In this document: piece by piece, positions 4,517 through 6,824 of the stretch
Layout: every line of letters starts with the position of its first letter
How positions within the stretch are numbered: position 1 is the stretch's first letter
NCBI GenBank assembly: GCA_031271275.1
Contig: JAISWA010000139.1
Location: 1 to 6,824 of the forward strand
Reading direction: 5' to 3'
DNA from: Clostridiales bacterium
Lineage (GTDB): Bacteria; Bacillota; Clostridia; Lachnospirales; WQUN01
DNA length: 6,824 bases
Position numbers and translations under genes: made by a program
The notes under the pieces: generated by a model
What the model saw: the letters and a program-made list of their open reading frames with translations, nothing else
Databases searched by the model: none
What the model was told of the DNA's origin: nothing

Positions 4517-5608
4517 CTAAACGAACACGACATTCCCGCCCGCCGCCTTGACCATCCTGTCCATTACGGCGCGGCCCAACCCGCTCTCCCCCACGCCTTC
4601 CGCGTAAATCACTTCCGCGCCCAACGAATCGAAACGCCGCAGGCACGCGTAAAGGTTCCGCGCCACCGTTTGCGGGTCGGCGCGGTCGCCCGCCGCAAGC
4701 GCCGCGATTTCACCGGGCTGTAAGCCGCCGGAGGCGCTGTCGCCCGCCTCGGGCAGGGTATAAAAATGTATTCGGTCTTTAAAATAATTTTTGTAATACT
4801 TTTCCGTCTGCGCCGTCGCCAAAATTCCCCCGGGGCGGCTTTCCGCGGAAAGCTTCCCCGCGATATACGCGGCGCAGGCTTCCGGGTTTCCGCATACCAC
4901 CGTCATCTCCGCCCGGGGGGCGTAATGCCGGTACTTCGTCCCCGGCGAACGGGGGCTTTCCCCGCTAACCAACGCGGCTTCCCTAACCGGCGTCCCGAGG
5001 ACGGCGGACAGCATTTCCGCCGTGACCGCGCCCGGGCGCAAAATAACCGCTCCGCCGCCGGTCACGTCGAGCACGGTGGATTCCAACCCCACACTAATTT
5101 CCCCGCCGTCGAGGATGTAATCCACGGCGCCGCCCAAATCCGCCTCCACATGGCTCGCGTCGGTGGGGCTCGGCGCGCCGGACTTGTTGGCGCTTGGGGC
5201 GGCTATGGGCACGCCCGCCGCTTCAATAAGCGCAAGCGCCGACGGGTGCGACGGAACGCGCAGCGCCACCGTCCGCGCGGTAAAACACGGGTGCCCGCCC
5301 ACCCACGCGGGCAGCGCGGGGCTTTTGTTTACCACCAGGGTAAGGGGGCCGGGCCAGTATTCTCGCGCCAACTTTCGCGCGTGTTCCGGGAAATCCCCCG
5401 CAAGCGCTATGGCGCCGCCGAGATTACGCACATGCAAAATAAGCGGATTGTCGCCGGGCCTGCCCTTGACCGCGTAAAGCTTCGCCACCGCTTCCGCGTT
5501 TAGCGCGTTTGCCCCCAGACCGTACACGGTTTCCGTAGGGAACGCCACCAAACCGCCCTCGGAAATAACACGCGCGGCGTGTGTGATTACACCGCCGCGC
5601 CGCAGCAT
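4517..5608 (-). CDS. Sua5/YwlC-type threonylcarbamoyl-AMP synthase
   Basis: Makes threonylcarbamoyl-AMP from threonine, bicarbonate and ATP, the first step of t6A formation at position 37 of ANN-decoding tRNAs; TsaD, TsaB and TsaE complete the transfer. The 363-aa protein has the YrdC domain (about 8-205) with FPTETVYGLGANA (23-35), KGRPGDNPL (48-56), PSANKSG (138-144) and GLESTVLD (174-181). The conserved linker SPGTKYRHYAP (221-231) is followed by the C-terminal Sua5 domain (about 235-363, with EGVGESGLGRAVMDR), so this is the long Sua5 form and not the short TsaC. ATG 5608 is the furthest possible start, because an in-frame TAA lies two codons upstream. It overlaps the SEC-C gene by 22 bp and has no clear Shine-Dalgarno, suggesting translational coupling. 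Confidence 0.95.
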   Translation of the reverse strand: MLRRGGVITHAARVISEGGLVAFPTETVYGLGANALNAEAVAKLYAVKGRPGDNPLILHVRNLGGAIALAGDFPEHARKLAREYWPGPLTLVVNKSPALPAWVGGHPCFTARTVALRVPSHPSALALIEAAGVPIAAPSANKSGAPSPTDASHVEADLGGAVDYILDGGEISVGLESTVLDVTGGGAVILRPGAVTAEMLSAVLGTPVREAALVSGESPRSPGTKYRHYAPRAEMTVVCGNPEACAAYIAGKLSAESRPGGILATAQTEKYYKNYFKDRIHFYTLPEAGDSASGGLQPGEIAALAAGDRADPQTVARNLYACLRRFDSLGAEVIYAEGVGESGLGRAVMDRMVKAAGGNVVFV

Positions 5609-6090
5609 TTCTTATATTTTTTCCCGCTTCCGCAGGGGCAGGGGTCGTTACGGCCGATTTTAGCCTCGTTGCGGACGACGGTATGGGATTTTTTCTGTTC
5701 GGTGTAAAACTGCTTCCGCTGTTCGGCGGTGTAGATGTCGTCCCACTCGGGCAGCGTGTACAGCGCCTCCGCTTTATAGTCCACCATCTTTTTATAAAGC
5801 CGCTCATACGCTATGTCGAAGGCAATTTCCGTCGTCTCCTCAATTTCCTCGATTTCCGGAACGCCGTCCACCGCTTCGTGTATTCCGTCCAGAAACGCGC
5901 ACATCTGCGCATTGCTGAACCCGAACTTTTCCGCGAGCTCCGCGACCGTCCCCTCCACGCGCGTGGTTTTTTCCCGCAGGATGTTTTCGTACACGCGCTT
6001 CTCGACGGCGAGGTACTCGTCCCACACGCGCTTCACCGGCTGCCCCTGCGCGTCAAACGCCATACGTTTCCAAGCGTCGTATAATTGCAT
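5587..6090 (-). CDS. SEC-C motif zinc-binding protein of unknown role
   Basis: A 167-aa protein, mostly charged and helical, ending in a SEC-C motif: GRNDPCPCGSGKKYKKCCG, with C151, C153, C162 and C163 as likely zinc ligands. In SecA this motif helps contact SecB or ribosomes, but many small proteins carry it and their roles are unknown. Residues 1-145 match no domain I recognise; there is an acidic stretch at 79-88 (EIEEIEETTE). ATG 6090 is preferred, with GGAG eight bases upstream. A GTG three codons earlier (6099) overlaps that Shine-Dalgarno and is less likely. It is the first gene of the probable SEC-C/Sua5/phosphatase/upp operon, and its 3' end overlaps the Sua5 start. Confidence 0.9.
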   Translation of the reverse strand: MQLYDAWKRMAFDAQGQPVKRVWDEYLAVEKRVYENILREKTTRVEGTVAELAEKFGFSNAQMCAFLDGIHEAVDGVPEIEEIEETTEIAFDIAYERLYKKMVDYKAEALYTLPEWDDIYTAEQRKQFYTEQKKSHTVVRNEAKIGRNDPCPCGSGKKYKKCCGAAV

Positions 6091-6098
6091 GATGCTCA

Positions 6099-6102
6099 CT
6101 CC
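6099..6102 (-). promoter_or_regulatory. ribosome binding site fixing the SEC-C gene start
   Basis: GGAG on the minus strand, eight bases before ATG 6090. It overlaps the alternative GTG 6099, which argues against that start. Confidence 0.7.
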
Positions 6103-6126
6103 AACCTTTGCAAAAATTTACGGCAT

Positions 6127-6156
6127 TCTATAATATTGCCGGATGTTTGTCCAATA
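6127..6156 (-). promoter_or_regulatory. possible promoter of the SEC-C/Sua5/phosphatase/upp operon
   Basis: On the minus strand a TTGGACA stretch is followed, within about 13-16 bases, by the AT-rich run TATTATAGAAT. It is the best candidate between the divergent genes, but the -10 and -35 boxes cannot be placed at ideal spacing with good matches at the same time. Confidence 0.35.
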
Positions 6157-6169
6157 AACCGGATAATTC

Positions 6170-6178
6170 TGATATACT
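6170..6178 (+). promoter_or_regulatory. extended -10 promoter of the ROK kinase gene
   Basis: TGATATACT fits the extended -10 pattern TGnTATAAT with one mismatch and lies 44 bp before the ROK start. No good -35 is present at 17 bp, which extended -10 promoters can tolerate. A second perfect TATAAT on the same strand at 6129-6134, with TTTGCA 16 bp upstream, is an alternative. Confidence 0.45.
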
Positions 6179-6222
6179 CCAGGCAACCGCTAAAACACAA
6201 AAATGGCATAAGGGTGATTTGA

Positions 6223-6824
6223 ATGTCCGAAACTTTCCTCGGCATGGACTTCGGCGGCACGAAACTGTTAATCGGAGCGTCAGACGCCTCCGGCAAGGTG
6301 CTCGCCACTAAAAAATACGACTCCGGCTACATGGACCAACGGCGCGCGTTGGATTTTATCACTCAGTCACTGGAAGATTATTTCTCCCATGCCGCCGCAA
6401 ATAAACCCGCCGCTATGGGCATGGGGCTTGTGGGGCGCGTGGACGGCAAAAACGGGGTCTGGTTGGAAATTGACAGGGAGCGCGGCGAAGTTATTCCCAT
6501 TTGCGAAATACTGACGAAGCGGTTCGGCATCCCCTGCCGCGCCGACAACGACGTAAGAAGCGCGGCGAAGGCGGAGCTGCGGTTCGGCCACGGGCGGAAC
6601 TCCCGGCATTTTATTTATATCAACCTCGGCACGGGCATCGCGGCGGGCATGGTGACGGACGGGCAGGTGGTTTACGGGAACAGCTTTAACGCCGGGGAGG
6701 TGGGTCACACCCACGCGGGTATCGACGCGGGAACCCTGTGCGTGTGCGGAAGGGAAAACTGCGTGGAAACGATTGCCTCGGGCAGGGGGCTGAACGAATG
6801 CGCTCGGCGGTACGCGGCGCGCTT
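6223..6824 (+). CDS. ROK-family sugar kinase, 3' end outside the window
   Basis: A partial gene of 200 codons that runs off the right edge. The family phosphorylates glucose or other hexoses and N-acyl sugars, or acts as a repressor; the substrate cannot be told from this part. There is no N-terminal helix-turn-helix, so a kinase is more likely than a NagC-type repressor. Visible motifs: ATP-phosphate loop DFGGTK (9-14), RADND with the expected catalytic D110, LGTGIAAG (135-142), GEVGHTHAG (158-166), and the zinc-binding set H161 with CVCGRENC (C173, C175, C180) followed by VE. The usual CGxxGC spacing is kept, but the second glycine is Asn. Start ATG 6223 has AAGGGTGA five bases upstream. 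It is divergent from the SEC-C operon across a 132-bp intergenic region. Confidence 0.9.
   Translation, partial: MSETFLGMDFGGTKLLIGASDASGKVLATKKYDSGYMDQRRALDFITQSLEDYFSHAAANKPAAMGMGLVGRVDGKNGVWLEIDRERGEVIPICEILTKRFGIPCRADNDVRSAAKAELRFGHGRNSRHFIYINLGTGIAAGMVTDGQVVYGNSFNAGEVGHTHAGIDAGTLCVCGRENCVETIASGRGLNECARRYAAR

Noticed and set aside
4494..4646. 51-codon N-terminal extension of the phosphatase frame
   Set aside because: It lies wholly over the 3' end of Sua5 and its intergenic gap, is rich in Gly/Arg like an out-of-frame shadow, and the MKILFVCTGN start with GAGG upstream fits the family.
4766..5503. 245-codon plus-strand open frame opposite Sua5
   Set aside because: Arg/Pro/Gly-rich product with no family likeness; it is a shadow of the high-GC Sua5 gene.
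6367..6714. 115-codon minus-strand open frame opposite the ROK kinase
   Set aside because: His/Ala/Val-rich shadow; the plus strand has full ROK motifs.

Overview
The window looks like chromosome from a low-GC-type Gram-positive lineage with fairly GC-rich coding sequence, most likely a member of the Clostridia (Bacillota). The support is a YwlE-type arginine phosphatase next to a Sua5-type tRNA-modification gene and upp (a neighbourhood known from Firmicutes), strong AAGGAG/GGGAGG ribosome binding sites, a CAP-domain protein with peptidoglycan-binding repeats, and dispersed intergenic repeats. This is inference from gene content; no rRNA or species marker is present.

Layout. Bases 1-282 hold no convincing gene but two repeat structures: a 23-bp tandem array (15-151) and a 118-bp element with 11-bp inverted ends (161-278). 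All genes from 283 to 6090 are on the minus strand. Read in the direction of transcription, from high to low coordinates, they are: a SEC-C zinc-motif protein (6090-5587); Sua5/TsaC threonylcarbamoyl-AMP synthase (5608-4517); a low-molecular-weight protein arginine phosphatase whose reading frame runs without a stop into uracil phosphoribosyltransferase (4493-3393, with upp also having its own RBS and ATG at 4019); an intergenic stretch with a perfect hairpin and a nested inverted repeat (3394-3286); an Rpn-family PD-(D/E)XK nuclease/'transposase' with a TTG start, a REEG repeat tract and a possible internal start (3180-2263) followed by a clear intrinsic terminator; a hemolysin III/TrhA-family seven-helix membrane protein with its own good promoter (2067-1369); and a CAP/SCP protein with two peptidoglycan-binding domains (1299-283). 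A ROK-family sugar kinase starts divergently at 6223 on the plus strand and runs off the right edge.

How the genes may work together. SEC-C protein, Sua5, arginine phosphatase and Upp are tightly spaced and probably one operon combining tRNA t6A synthesis, protein-arginine dephosphorylation and pyrimidine salvage. The Rpn gene, the hemolysin III gene and the CAP gene look like separately transcribed neighbours, although no terminator is seen between the last two.

The two points most worth testing are the stop-less junction joining the phosphatase to Upp, and the strong Shine-Dalgarno in front of an in-frame internal start in the Rpn gene. The second matches the known gene-within-gene toxin/antitoxin arrangement of rpn loci.
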